Positions 25,009-33,858 of a stretch of DNA of 64,000 bases are shown here, one piece after another (positions within the stretch are counted from its first letter, which is position 1; each line of letters begins with the position of its first letter). The position numbers were made by a program, and so were the translations under genes. The stretch covers positions 62,001-126,000 of the forward strand of contig NZ_MJGC01000077.1 of the NCBI RefSeq assembly GCF_001746915.1, in the 5' to 3' direction. Source of the stretch: Desertifilum tharense IPPAS B-1220. GTDB taxonomy: Bacteria > Cyanobacteriota > Cyanobacteriia > Cyanobacteriales > Desertifilaceae. The notes under the pieces were generated by a model. It did no database searches, was not told the origin of the DNA, and worked only from the letters and a program-made list of their open reading frames with translations.

Positions 25009-25402
25009 AGTTTAAGCGGCACCATTCGTGCAGGAAAGCGGTTGACGGACAGAAACAGAGCTAACAACGAATCAGAGCGAGGCATGAGCAGGATGAGAAT
25101 CGATTCAGTAGAGGTTTATTGATTCGCTGTTAATTGACCTCATCGTAGCACTGGTTAAAAACGATCGTAAATGGCTATTTTACGGACTTCAAGAAAACAT
25201 TAATTACCTTCTTTCCCGGCTTCAAGAATCCTTTTTTGTTTTTTTATAGAAGATTCGACAAAAACTTATAAACTGACATCCGTTGCCAGTCCATACAACA
25301 GTTTACGATAAACTTCAAGACCTTTATTGTAAGTTATTGTAAGGTTTTCCCAACCCTCTTAATCTAAACTTTAAATAAGCGCTCTTCCTTGTCTAGCAAG
25401 GC
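25009..25402. other. 394-base intergenic region between sasA and the small regulator gene
   Basis: It is AT-rich, with long A and T runs around 25230-25330. It probably contains the minus-strand promoter of the small gene and the end of the sasA transcript. I see no open frame, RNA gene or clear hairpin terminator. Confidence 0.45.
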
Positions 25403-26584
25403 TTAGGAGCGATAAACCGGCAAGGTAAAGTGAAAACAACTGCCCTGAAGCGAGCCAGAATCCACCCAAATTTGACCGTAATGCGCTCGGACAATCCGCT
25501 GACATAAGGAGAGTCCGATTCCGTATCCTTCCTGCTCTTCATCGCGCTTCAAGCGAAAACGATCCTCAAAAATTTTTTCTTGATTATCTTCTGGAATCCC
25601 TGGGCCTGTATCGCAAATACTAACCTGTACTTTCTGGGTGGTGCGATGCAAAATAGACAAGTGGATTTTACCTCCGGTTGGCGTATATTTAATCGCGTTA
25701 TCAAGTAAATTAATAATCACTTGACGAACGCGTTCTGGATCGGCATATACATAAGGCAAATCTTGAGGAATATCCGTTTCGGTTGTAAGAGTTTTAAGTT
25801 GAAATTGCTCATCTAGGCGATCTAAAGCCTCTTTACAGAGCGCTCCTAAATCCATTTTTTGCGGCACAACATTAAACCGAGCATTAGTGCCTTTTGCAAC
25901 TTGTAAGATATCCGTAATCATCCGATCCATTGCCTTAATTTGCAGGCGAGCATGTTTCAGTAACTGGTTCATCCAAGTGGGATTGAGACGGGTGGAGTTG
26001 CCTCGATCGATGTTTTTTTGACTTAACTCCAAAGTTTCAATCGCAAGCGATGCGGCTGTCAGGGGGTTGCGTAAGTCATGAGCCAGCATCGCGATAATCC
26101 GGTCTTTAAACTGTAACTGTTCTTGGAGATGCTCCTTTTCTTGCTTGAGGCGAAACACCTCATCAGATAATTGAATCAACTCTGCCGAATAGGCAAGCGA
26201 GGATTTTTCAGACTTGGGGGAGCGATCGTCCGCAGCACCCGCCTCGACTAGATTCTGTTGAGCCAGAAAGGTTTCCGCCGAACGTTGCCAGCGCGGCCAG
26301 CATTTTTCGAGTTGTTCGGTTAAGTTCGTTCCGGCTAAAGACTGGCGGGGTTCGGGATGAATTTTCAGTAGCGTCGGCGTGGCCACTAGCCGAAAGTGTT
26401 CGGCTAAATGCGGTTGTTCGCCAACATCTACAACCGTTAGCTCAAACGGGTATTCTGTGCTGAGTTGTTTGAGGTAGTGACGAATCTGGCGAATTTGCTC
26501 TGCTGAGTGGGGACGTTTATCCACAAACAGCAAAAGTTGTAAAGGGAGATCGTTGTGGGTAAGCTTTTCAGAAGTTGCCTGCAT
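25403..26584 (-). CDS. sasA: Adaptive-response sensory histidine kinase SasA (circadian clock output)
   Basis: The 393-residue protein begins with a KaiB-like thioredoxin-fold domain (residues about 14-100; LQLLLFVDKRPHSAEQIRQI and LVATPTLLKIHP). A coiled-coil linker follows. The histidine phosphorylation site is His169 in AMLAHDLRNPLTA. The ATP-binding domain has the N-box VIINLLDNAIKYTP, the G-box DTGPGIPED and GIGLSLCQRIV. SasA is stimulated by KaiC and phosphorylates the response regulator RpaA to time circadian gene expression. It has no membrane segment and is soluble, as expected. kaiABC and rpaA are not in this window. Confidence 0.94.
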   Translation of the reverse strand: MQATSEKLTHNDLPLQLLLFVDKRPHSAEQIRQIRHYLKQLSTEYPFELTVVDVGEQPHLAEHFRLVATPTLLKIHPEPRQSLAGTNLTEQLEKCWPRWQRSAETFLAQQNLVEAGAADDRSPKSEKSSLAYSAELIQLSDEVFRLKQEKEHLQEQLQFKDRIIAMLAHDLRNPLTAASLAIETLELSQKNIDRGNSTRLNPTWMNQLLKHARLQIKAMDRMITDILQVAKGTNARFNVVPQKMDLGALCKEALDRLDEQFQLKTLTTETDIPQDLPYVYADPERVRQVIINLLDNAIKYTPTGGKIHLSILHRTTQKVQVSICDTGPGIPEDNQEKIFEDRFRLKRDEEQEGYGIGLSLCQRIVRAHYGQIWVDSGSLQGSCFHFTLPVYRS

Positions 26585-26740
26585 GGTCCGTTCGCTACAG
26601 CCCTCGCAATTGATGACGAAGCTTCAAATTTAATTAATAATCTATCAGGTCATCTGATAATGGATGGGAGATTTTTGAGTGGGGATTGAGTCTACAGTTT
26701 TCATGACTAGGGAAATGATTGTGGGTTGGGGGAGTGGGAA

Positions 26741-28405
26741 ATGGAACTAAGCGAACTCAAAAAACCGGGAGTGCGGATGGCGATCGCCAGCGCTAGCCTG
26801 TTTTTCGGATTAACCCTGATTTTCATCTTGCATCGCTATTACAGCTTTTATGCAGACTTCGATCAGGGTATTTTTAATCAGGTCTTCTGGAATGGCATAC
26901 ACGGCCGCTTCTTTCAGAGTTCCCTGTCGTCGAGCCTTTCTACCAACGTCGTCCATGATGGGGACGTTCCAGAGGTGTTTTATCATCGCCTCGGACAGCA
27001 CTTCACCCCGGCTTTACTCCTGTGGCTTCCGTTATACGCCTTATTTCCTTCACCAGCAACCTTAAGCGTCCTTCAGGTGACGTTAATTACCGCTGCTGGG
27101 TTGGTGTTGTATGTCCTAGCGCGGGTTCATGTTCAGCCGCAAATTGCTGCTTTAATTACGGCTAGCTACTATGGGGCCAATGCCGTCATCGGGCCGACTT
27201 TAACCAACTTTCACGATAGTTCCCAACTGCCGCTGTTTGTGTTTAGCCTGCTGCTGGCAATGGAAAAGCGCCTCTGGTGGTTGTTTTGGCCGCTGGCGGT
27301 GTTAATTTTAGCCATTCGCGAAGACTCTGGGGTGGTCTTATTTGGGGTTGGCTTCTATTTAGTGGTGAGTCGCCGCCATCCTCAAGTCGGGTTAGCCACT
27401 TGCTGCCTCAGCTTCGGCTATATGCTGGTTTTAACCAACCTGATCATGCCCTTGTTTTCTGAGGATATTTCCCGCCGCTTTATGATCGAACGGTTTGGGC
27501 AATATGCTGAGGGCGATCGCGCAACCACCCTAGATATTATTTGGGGAATTATCAGCCAGCCTTTGCGCTTAGTGGGCGAGTTGTTTTCGCCCTTCTGGGG
27601 AACCTTAAAATACTTGTTGGGCCAGTGGCTGCCTTTAGCCTTTATCCCGGCGCTTTCTGGCAGTGCTTGGGCGATCGCAGGTTTTCCCTTTCTGAAGTTG
27701 TTTCTCGGTCAAGGAGACTCGGTACTGGCGATTAATATTCGCTATGCCTTAACCGTGATTCCCGGCTTATTCTACGGCACGATTTTATGGTGGGGACACC
27801 GCCAACGGCTGCATCAGAGTCAGGATATCAATACCCTAGCACCGCGCTGGCCAGTGAATTTTCGCAAATTTTGGGTGGCTTGTATTGCCCTGTCGGTGGT
27901 GCTGACGTTTATGTCGAACCCAAACCGTACATTCTCGTTTATTATTCCCGATTCGATCCAACCTTGGGTTTATGTTTCTTTGCCCCAACGCTGGCAGCAT
28001 GTGCGGGAGGATATTCGCCCTCTACTTGTCCAGGTTCCTGATGACGCTAGCGTTTCGGCAACAACGTACCTTGTGCCGCATTTGTCGGGACGGCGAGAAA
28101 TTTTGCGCTTTCCCGATCATATTCTGTTGCGGAATGACGATCGCCAAGTGGAAAGTGTCGATTATGTCATTGCCGATTTGTGGCAATTGCGAGAATATCA
28201 AGTCGCCTTTCGACGCGATCGCGATCGCCTCCAACAAAGCATGACTCTGATCGACCAAATGCTGGGAAACCGTTCCTACGGCTTAAAAGAAATCAAAAAT
28301 GGCGTGATTCTCTTGCAAAAAGGTGCAGAATCTCCCCAGGACAAAATAGAAGCTTGGCGGGCTTTTCGGCGCAATGTTGATTCGCTATTGCGTCCCCCCG
28401 CTTAA
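26741..28405 (+). CDS. DUF2079 family integral membrane protein
   Basis: I chose ATG 26741 (MELSELKKPGVRMAIAS) over the TTG five codons upstream, because the purine-rich GGGGGAGTGGG then serves as ribosome site. The 554-residue protein has roughly nine or ten membrane helices and the motif YSFYADFDQGIFNQVFWNG near residue 40, followed by FHDSSQLPLFVFS. A soluble C-terminal part has LPQRWQHVREDIRPLL. DUF2079 proteins resemble GT-C type membrane glycosyltransferases and are thought to act on lipid-linked sugars. It stands 48 bases before a GT4 glycosyltransferase. Confidence 0.87.
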   Translation: MELSELKKPGVRMAIASASLFFGLTLIFILHRYYSFYADFDQGIFNQVFWNGIHGRFFQSSLSSSLSTNVVHDGDVPEVFYHRLGQHFTPALLLWLPLYALFPSPATLSVLQVTLITAAGLVLYVLARVHVQPQIAALITASYYGANAVIGPTLTNFHDSSQLPLFVFSLLLAMEKRLWWLFWPLAVLILAIREDSGVVLFGVGFYLVVSRRHPQVGLATCCLSFGYMLVLTNLIMPLFSEDISRRFMIERFGQYAEGDRATTLDIIWGIISQPLRLVGELFSPFWGTLKYLLGQWLPLAFIPALSGSAWAIAGFPFLKLFLGQGDSVLAINIRYALTVIPGLFYGTILWWGHRQRLHQSQDINTLAPRWPVNFRKFWVACIALSVVLTFMSNPNRTFSFIIPDSIQPWVYVSLPQRWQHVREDIRPLLVQVPDDASVSATTYLVPHLSGRREILRFPDHILLRNDDRQVESVDYVIADLWQLREYQVAFRRDRDRLQQSMTLIDQMLGNRSYGLKEIKNGVILLQKGAESPQDKIEAWRAFRRNVDSLLRPPA

Positions 28406-28453
28406 ACCGTATGTCACCCTGGATTTAGTCGAGATTGGAGAAGGCACGAAGGC

Positions 28454-29641
28454 ATGAAAATTTTGGTGCTGGCTTGGGAATTTCCTCCCCGAATTGTTGG
28501 CGGAATTGCCCGTCATGTGGCCGAACTATACCCGGAATTGGCGAAACTCGGTCATGAAATTCACCTGCTGACGGTTGAGTTTGGGGAAGCGCCGCTGTAC
28601 GAACGCGTGGATGGGATAGCGGTTCATCGCGTTCAAATGGGGCATAGTCACGACTTTTTTCACTGGGTTGTGAATATGAATGAGAGTATGGGGCGACATG
28701 GAGGAAAGTTAATCCTCGAAGAAGGCCCATTCGATCTGATTCATGCCCATGATTGGTTAGTGGCTGATGCGGCGATCGCGCTGAAGCAAGTCTTCAAAAT
28801 TCCCTTAATTGCGACGATTCACGCCACGGAATACGGTCGCTATAACGGTTTGCATAACCCTACCCATTACTATATTGACGGCAAGGAAAAGTTACTCGCC
28901 CACGAAGCTTGGCGGATTATTGTCTGTACCGACTATATGCGACGGGAGGTAGAACGGGCGCTAACCTCCCCCTGGGACAAGATAGATGTAATTTACAATG
29001 GCATTCGCCCGGAGAAGAAAAAACATCCTACCGATTTTGATCGCAGCGCTTTTCGCCATCGCTTTGCGGATGATGGGGAAAAAATTGTCTATTATGTCGG
29101 TCGCATGAGTTATGAAAAGGGGGTGGAAGTCTTACTCAATGCCGCCCCCAAGGTGTTGTGGGAAATGCAAGGCTATGCCAAGTTTGTGATTATTGGGGGG
29201 GGAAATACGGATCATCTCAAGCGCCAAGCTTGGAATCTGGGTATTTGGGACCGCTGCTATTTTACGGGGTTTCTCTCGGATGCCGATTTAGACCGCTTCC
29301 AAACGGTGGCTGACTGCGCGGTGTTCCCTAGTTTATACGAACCTTTTGGGATTGTGGCGCTAGAAAGTTTTGCGGCGCGGGTTCCGGTGGTGGTTTCCGA
29401 TACGGGAGGGCTTCCGGAGGTAGTCCGCCACACGAAAACGGGGGTGGTGACTTGGACGAATAACCCGGATTCTCTGGCATGGGGCATACTGGAGGTGTTG
29501 AGAAATCCGGGCTACGCGCAGTGGTTAATTGATAATGCGTATGAGGATTTAGACCGACGTTTTAGTTGGCCCAAGATTGCTAAACAGACGGAAACTGTTT
29601 ATCAGCGCGTGGTTCAGGAGCGATCGCAGGTGGATTGGTAG
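28454..29641 (+). CDS. GT4 family glycosyltransferase
   Basis: This 395-residue GT-B fold enzyme has the N-domain start ILVLAWEFPPRIVGGIARHV and DLIHAHDWLVADAAIALKQV. The sugar-nucleotide site is VYYVGRMSYEKGVEVLLNAA-like (YYVGRMSYEKGVEVL), followed by the E-x7-E motif FPSLYEPFGIVALESFAARV. It resembles glycogen-synthase-like and mannosyl/glucosyl transferases. Donor and acceptor are unknown. The DUF2079 gene upstream and the 16-base gap to the downstream fusion gene suggest one operon. Confidence 0.92.
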   Translation: MKILVLAWEFPPRIVGGIARHVAELYPELAKLGHEIHLLTVEFGEAPLYERVDGIAVHRVQMGHSHDFFHWVVNMNESMGRHGGKLILEEGPFDLIHAHDWLVADAAIALKQVFKIPLIATIHATEYGRYNGLHNPTHYYIDGKEKLLAHEAWRIIVCTDYMRREVERALTSPWDKIDVIYNGIRPEKKKHPTDFDRSAFRHRFADDGEKIVYYVGRMSYEKGVEVLLNAAPKVLWEMQGYAKFVIIGGGNTDHLKRQAWNLGIWDRCYFTGFLSDADLDRFQTVADCAVFPSLYEPFGIVALESFAARVPVVVSDTGGLPEVVRHTKTGVVTWTNNPDSLAWGILEVLRNPGYAQWLIDNAYEDLDRRFSWPKIAKQTETVYQRVVQERSQVDW

Positions 29642-29657
29642 CCGGGAGGGTTGGGCA

Positions 29658-32198
29658 GTGAATGAGTCATCCCATGAGGAAATAGGCGATCGCCTTCGGT
29701 GGTTGCAGGAGCGATCGCCGTTGGGGACGCTATCGGAAACGGTGCTAGGGGCGATCGCCCAGGCGATGGAACCGCACACTCTCCCGGCTCAACAAACGTT
29801 GATGACCCAAGGGGAGAATCCATCGGCTCTCTATATTCTGGTTTCCGGCTATTTAGAGACGCGCCAGCGCTCGAAAACGGGAGAAAATGTGATTTCTGCC
29901 TCGCTGCTGCCTGGGTCGGTTCTCTACCTCAAGGAGGTGCTATTAGAGCAAGCCGCCCAAATGAGCGCGATCGCCAATAGCGAGTGCATTCTGTGGAAGA
30001 TTCCCGCCGAACAGTTTAGCGCGATCGCCCAGGAGCATCCAGAAGTGAGCCGGACTTTCTCGCGACAACTGGCGGACGAATTAGTCGAAGTTCAATCTAA
30101 GTTAGCCTTTGAACAGGAACGCCAAGTCGCCCTGCGTCCCTATTTAGTCCCCAAAGTCAAACGGGGTATTATGGGCACCAGTCGCTATGCGGTACGGTTG
30201 CGTTCGGAAATTCGCGCCGCCGCCGATAGCCGCGAACCCGTGTTAATTTTTGGCGAACCGGGTTTGGGGAAAGATAATATTGCTTCGCTGATTCATTTTG
30301 GTTCGAGCGATCGCAAGCGCCCTATTGTTAAAATCAATTGCGATGTTATCCAAGCCAGCGGCGCAGACCTATTTGGCAGAGTGGGTGGCAAGCCGGGAGT
30401 TTTAGAATATTTGGGGGATGGTACCCTTGTTCTCAATAACCTGCAAGACTTAGCCCCTGTTTTACAAGAAAAACTGCTACCCTTACTCGAAACCGGATAC
30501 TATACCCCCGTCCATCGCGAGGGCGAACCCCAACCGGAACCCCGTCGCTGTCAGGCGAGAATTTTAATTACCTCGGAAAAGCGCTTGCCTCAAGTGGAAC
30601 GCTTGGTGAAAATTATCAAAGTGCCCCCGTTGCGCGTGCGGAAAGCCGATATTGAGGCCAAGGTAGAATATTACATCAGTTTGTTCTGTCGCAAGCGGGG
30701 GGTGAATAAGCCCAAAGTCACCCCAGAAGCGTTGCGTCGCTTGCAAGGGTACGATTTTCCCGGCAATATTACGGAATTAGAAGGGTTAATCGAACGGGCG
30801 ATCGTTCAATCCGATGGTGCGGCAGAATTAACGGAAGATGTCTTTTGGTCGGCGAGTAAGAAAGAGAGACGGTTTCGCCTCAACCTGTTGAACGCTTATC
30901 CGCAGTTACGGCAGTTTTTACGCAGTCCTTGGTGGCCGGATCGCATCAATTATGGCTTTACCTTGGGCATTTTTGCGCTGGTTGTGGCTTTATTATTATT
31001 TGGCCCGCAAACGCGCGATCGCAATATTGCCTTAAATCTATTTTGGGCCTGGTGGTGGCCGTTAATCTTAATCGCCTTTCCCTTCGTTGGGCGGCTATGG
31101 TGTGCCTTCTGTCCATTTATGATTTATGGAGAATTGGCGCAAACCCTCTCTTTAAAGATATTCCCCCGACAACTCCAAGGCTGGCCCCGCGCCTTAGCTG
31201 AAAAATGGGGCGGTTGGTTCCTGTTTGGCTTATTTACCCTCATTCTCCTATGGGAAGAGTTGTGGAATTTGGAGAATACAGCCTATCTATCGGGATGTCT
31301 GTTACTCCTCATCACCGCCGGGGCTGTCATTTTCTCAATCTTATTTGAACGGCGCTTTTGGTGTCGCTACCTCTGTCCCATTGGCGGCATGAATGGGATG
31401 TTTGCTAAATTGGCGATGATTGAACTGCGCGCCCAACAGGGGATCTGTTCTGCCACTTGTACCACCTATCAATGTTATAAAGGCGGCCCGCAAAAAGGGG
31501 AAGGTCTGGAAACGGGTGGTTGTCCGGTCTATTCCCATCCCGCCCAATTGGTGGATAATCGCAATTGCGTACTGTGCATGACCTGTCTGAAAGCTTGTCC
31601 CCATCGTTCGGTTGAGTTGAATTTCCGCCCGCCGGGAATTGAACTGTGGACGAGTCATACCCCCACTTACTCGGAAGTGGCGTTATTATTCCTCTTATTC
31701 GGGGCAGTCTTGTTGCATCGCCTGCCCAAAATCAATCGGTTTTTGGGATTGAATGGGGACTTAACCCATTTTGGCATTCACGCAGGGCTGGCCGTGTTGG
31801 TATTACTGATACCGGTTGCGATCGCGCTTTGCGGCTACAGTCTGTTACAACTCTTCAATCGCCAGCTTAAACCCCGTCCGTTTGTAGAATTAGCCTACGG
31901 TTACTTGCCTCTAGTCTTAGGCGCAAACTTAGCCCATTATCTCCATTTAGGCTTAACCGAAGCCGGTCAAGTTATCCCTGTCACCCTCGCCACGTTTGGT
32001 TATAGCAAGGTTGGCGTTCCCATCATTGTCGCCGATCCGGCTGTGATTGCGTTCCTGCAAGGCGTGACGCTGATCTTTGCTCTATTTTGTAGCGTGATTC
32101 TCACCCAAAAAATTTCTCATCAACCCTTGCAAAACTTAATCCCGCAACACCTGGCAATGCTGGCTTGCGTTGTGGGCTTATGGCAAATTATCCTGTAG
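29658..32198 (+). CDS. Fusion: cyclic-nucleotide-binding domain, degenerate sigma54-type AAA+ domain, and NapH/NosR-like iron-sulfur membrane domain
   Basis: I chose GTG 29658 (846 residues) because GGAGGG precedes it; an upstream frame would run inside the GT4 gene. The order is a cNMP-binding/CRP-like domain at about residues 15-145 (ALYILVSGYLETRQRS), then a sigma54-interaction-like AAA+ domain at about 165-400 (EPVLIFGEPGLGKDNIASLI). Next comes a membrane part with several helices and cysteine motifs WCAFCPFMIYGE, WCRYLCPIGGMNGMF, CSATCTTYQC and CVLCMTCLKACPHRS. The AAA+ part lacks the GAFTGA loop (LFGRVGGKPG instead), and its Walker B reads LVLNNLQ where LFLDEIG is usual. It therefore probably neither hydrolyses ATP nor contacts sigma54, which cyanobacteria lack. 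It is likely a membrane redox sensor or electron carrier. Function unproven. Confidence 0.85.
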   Translation: MNESSHEEIGDRLRWLQERSPLGTLSETVLGAIAQAMEPHTLPAQQTLMTQGENPSALYILVSGYLETRQRSKTGENVISASLLPGSVLYLKEVLLEQAAQMSAIANSECILWKIPAEQFSAIAQEHPEVSRTFSRQLADELVEVQSKLAFEQERQVALRPYLVPKVKRGIMGTSRYAVRLRSEIRAAADSREPVLIFGEPGLGKDNIASLIHFGSSDRKRPIVKINCDVIQASGADLFGRVGGKPGVLEYLGDGTLVLNNLQDLAPVLQEKLLPLLETGYYTPVHREGEPQPEPRRCQARILITSEKRLPQVERLVKIIKVPPLRVRKADIEAKVEYYISLFCRKRGVNKPKVTPEALRRLQGYDFPGNITELEGLIERAIVQSDGAAELTEDVFWSASKKERRFRLNLLNAYPQLRQFLRSPWWPDRINYGFTLGIFALVVALLLFGPQTRDRNIALNLFWAWWWPLILIAFPFVGRLWCAFCPFMIYGELAQTLSLKIFPRQLQGWPRALAEKWGGWFLFGLFTLILLWEELWNLENTAYLSGCLLLLITAGAVIFSILFERRFWCRYLCPIGGMNGMFAKLAMIELRAQQGICSATCTTYQCYKGGPQKGEGLETGGCPVYSHPAQLVDNRNCVLCMTCLKACPHRSVELNFRPPGIELWTSHTPTYSEVALLFLLFGAVLLHRLPKINRFLGLNGDLTHFGIHAGLAVLVLLIPVAIALCGYSLLQLFNRQLKPRPFVELAYGYLPLVLGANLAHYLHLGLTEAGQVIPVTLATFGYSKVGVPIIVADPAVIAFLQGVTLIFALFCSVILTQKISHQPLQNLIPQHLAMLACVVGLWQIIL

Positions 32199-32219
32199 CT
32201 CTCTGCTACTGAGAAAAAG

Positions 32220-32301
32220 TGCGGATGAAAGGACTTGAACCTTCACTCCTTTCGGAACCAGAACCTAAATCTGGCGCGTCTACCAATTCCGCCACATCCG
32301 C
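32220..32301 (-). tRNA. trnL: tRNA-Leu (UAG)
   Basis: The minus strand folds as an 82-base class II tRNA with acceptor GCGGAUG/CAUCCGC. The anticodon stem CCAGA/UCUGG surrounds loop UUUAGGU reading UAG. A variable arm (UUCCGAAAGGAGU) and a T-arm with GGUUCAAGUCC are present. No intron is seen and the CCA end is not encoded. Confidence 0.96.
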
Positions 32302-32355
32302 TTAAGTCCGTCTTTCATTGTAGCACGGAGAATTAGAGGATGCAACCTTTATTTT

Positions 32356-33138
32356 TTAACCCACCAGTAACGACTGCGCCCCATCGATCCAGATTTCCGT
32401 CCCTGTAATGTGACTAGAGACATCGGAAACCAGGAATAAAACCAATTGGGCCACTTGTTCGGAAGTCCCAGACTTGCCATCCGTTAGCGGAATTTGCCCT
32501 TCAGGAAACTCTACCGGTTCTTGCGCCTCTTCCAAATCCTGGCGATCGGTGCTTTGGTCGATATTGGTGTCAATTGCACCGGGACAGATGACATTGACCC
32601 GAATCCGATCTTTTGCCAGTTCTAGGGCAATCATTTTAGCAAAGGCTACCTGCGCCGCTTTAGTAGAAGCATAGGCCGTTGCGCCCGTGTTGCTAAACAT
32701 CCGGGTTCCGTTGACTGAAGAGGTAATGGCGATCGCGCCGCCTTGTTTCTTCAAGTAAGGAACCGCATATTTAACGGTATAAAACGTCCCATTGAGGTTA
32801 ACATCAATCGTTTTCTGCCATTCTTGGGGGTCAAGTTCTTCCAGCGGGGCCCAAACGCCGTTAATTCCAGCATTCGCAAACACAATATCGAGTCGTCCCC
32901 ACTGCTCGATAATTTTAGCGATCGCTTGTTGCATCTGACTCGGTTCAGCAATATCCGCTTCTACGATTAAAGCCTCTCCCCCTTGCTTTTGAATGGTGTC
33001 AACAACTTCTTGCAATTCCTCCCCAGTCCGTCCAAGGGCTGCAATTCTCGCCCCCTGCTGCGCCAAGAGAATAGCACTGGCTTTACCAATACCGGAACCC
33101 GCCCCAGTAACGAGGGCAACTTTACCTGTGAGTGTCAT
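32356..33138 (-). CDS. SDR family NAD(P)-dependent oxidoreductase
   Basis: The start is ATG 33138 (MTLTGKVALVTGAGSGIGKA), with AAGGAAC upstream. The 97 extra residues of the longer frame read through the promoter and part of the divergent Uma2 gene. The 260-residue classical short-chain dehydrogenase has the cofactor motif TGAGSGIG, NAG at FANAG, catalytic Ser in ITSSVNG and YASTK with the Tyr and Lys. The substrate cannot be deduced. It is divergent from the Uma2 gene with 150 bases between, and downstream of it lies tRNA-Leu. Confidence 0.9.
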   Translation of the reverse strand: MTLTGKVALVTGAGSGIGKASAILLAQQGARIAALGRTGEELQEVVDTIQKQGGEALIVEADIAEPSQMQQAIAKIIEQWGRLDIVFANAGINGVWAPLEELDPQEWQKTIDVNLNGTFYTVKYAVPYLKKQGGAIAITSSVNGTRMFSNTGATAYASTKAAQVAFAKMIALELAKDRIRVNVICPGAIDTNIDQSTDRQDLEEAQEPVEFPEGQIPLTDGKSGTSEQVAQLVLFLVSDVSSHITGTEIWIDGAQSLLVG

Positions 33139-33288
33139 AACCTGTTCCTTAGAGGATTCTCTGTAGCAATAGTGTGCGATCGCCTTGAGATCGATCCTCT
33201 CTCTGGCGAGTGAGTTATTCTGAGTTGCTGTTAAGGTGAAGAGCAAGTACCTGAACCTTCTAAACTTTTCTAAAATCCAGGGAGAGAG

Positions 33289-33849
33289 ATGACGCGACAA
33301 ATTCTCCGAAAGAAATTTACAGTCGAGCAATATCACCAAATGAGCGAACTGGGAATTCTCAGCGATCGCGATCGCGTTGAACTCATTCAAGGAGAAATTC
33401 TGCAAATGTCCCCCATCGGTAGACGACACGCGGCTTGTGTCGATCGATTAACAGAGCGTTTAATCTTATTGCTATCAACAAAAGCAATAATTCGTTCCCA
33501 AAATCCAATCCGTCTGAGCAATAACTCTGAACCTCAACCGGACATTGCTTTGTTAAGAAGGCGAGAAGACTTCTACGCAGAAAATCATCCCCAACCCGAT
33601 GACATTTTCCTGGTTATCGAAGTCTCAGACACTACGGTTGATTTCGATCGGGAAATCAAAATTCCAATCTATGCTGAAGCTAGGATTGTTGAAGTGTGGC
33701 TGATTGACTTAAACGCTCAACAGATTGAAGTGTACCGAGAACCAACCTCTCAAGGCTATCAGAGCGTGCAAATCCTCAGCCGAGAGCAAACGATAACCCT
33801 CCTCGCCTTTCCTGAGATTGAACTCTCGGTTCAGCAGATCCTGGGTTAA
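33289..33849 (+). CDS. Uma2 family endonuclease-like protein
   Basis: This 186-residue protein of the Uma2/DUF820 family has a PD-(D/E)XK-type fold. It shows FTVEQYHQMSELGILSDRDR, ELIQGEILQMSPIG, PQPDIALLR and FLVIEVSDTTVDFDREIKIP with the acidic and lysine positions of the nuclease core. The family is massively expanded in cyanobacteria and its role is unclear; some members may belong to mobile elements. The ribosome site GGGAGAGAG precedes the ATG. It sits next to the CRISPR regulator gene (convergent, 9-base gap), but no link is shown. Confidence 0.88.
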   Translation: MTRQILRKKFTVEQYHQMSELGILSDRDRVELIQGEILQMSPIGRRHAACVDRLTERLILLLSTKAIIRSQNPIRLSNNSEPQPDIALLRRREDFYAENHPQPDDIFLVIEVSDTTVDFDREIKIPIYAEARIVEVWLIDLNAQQIEVYREPTSQGYQSVQILSREQTITLLAFPEIELSVQQILG

Positions 33850-33858
33850 TCGCTTCTA

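Noticed and set aside
29658..32198. Reading the AAA+ protein as a true sigma54 activator
   Set aside because: GAFTGA is missing, Walker B is altered, and cyanobacteria have no sigma54.
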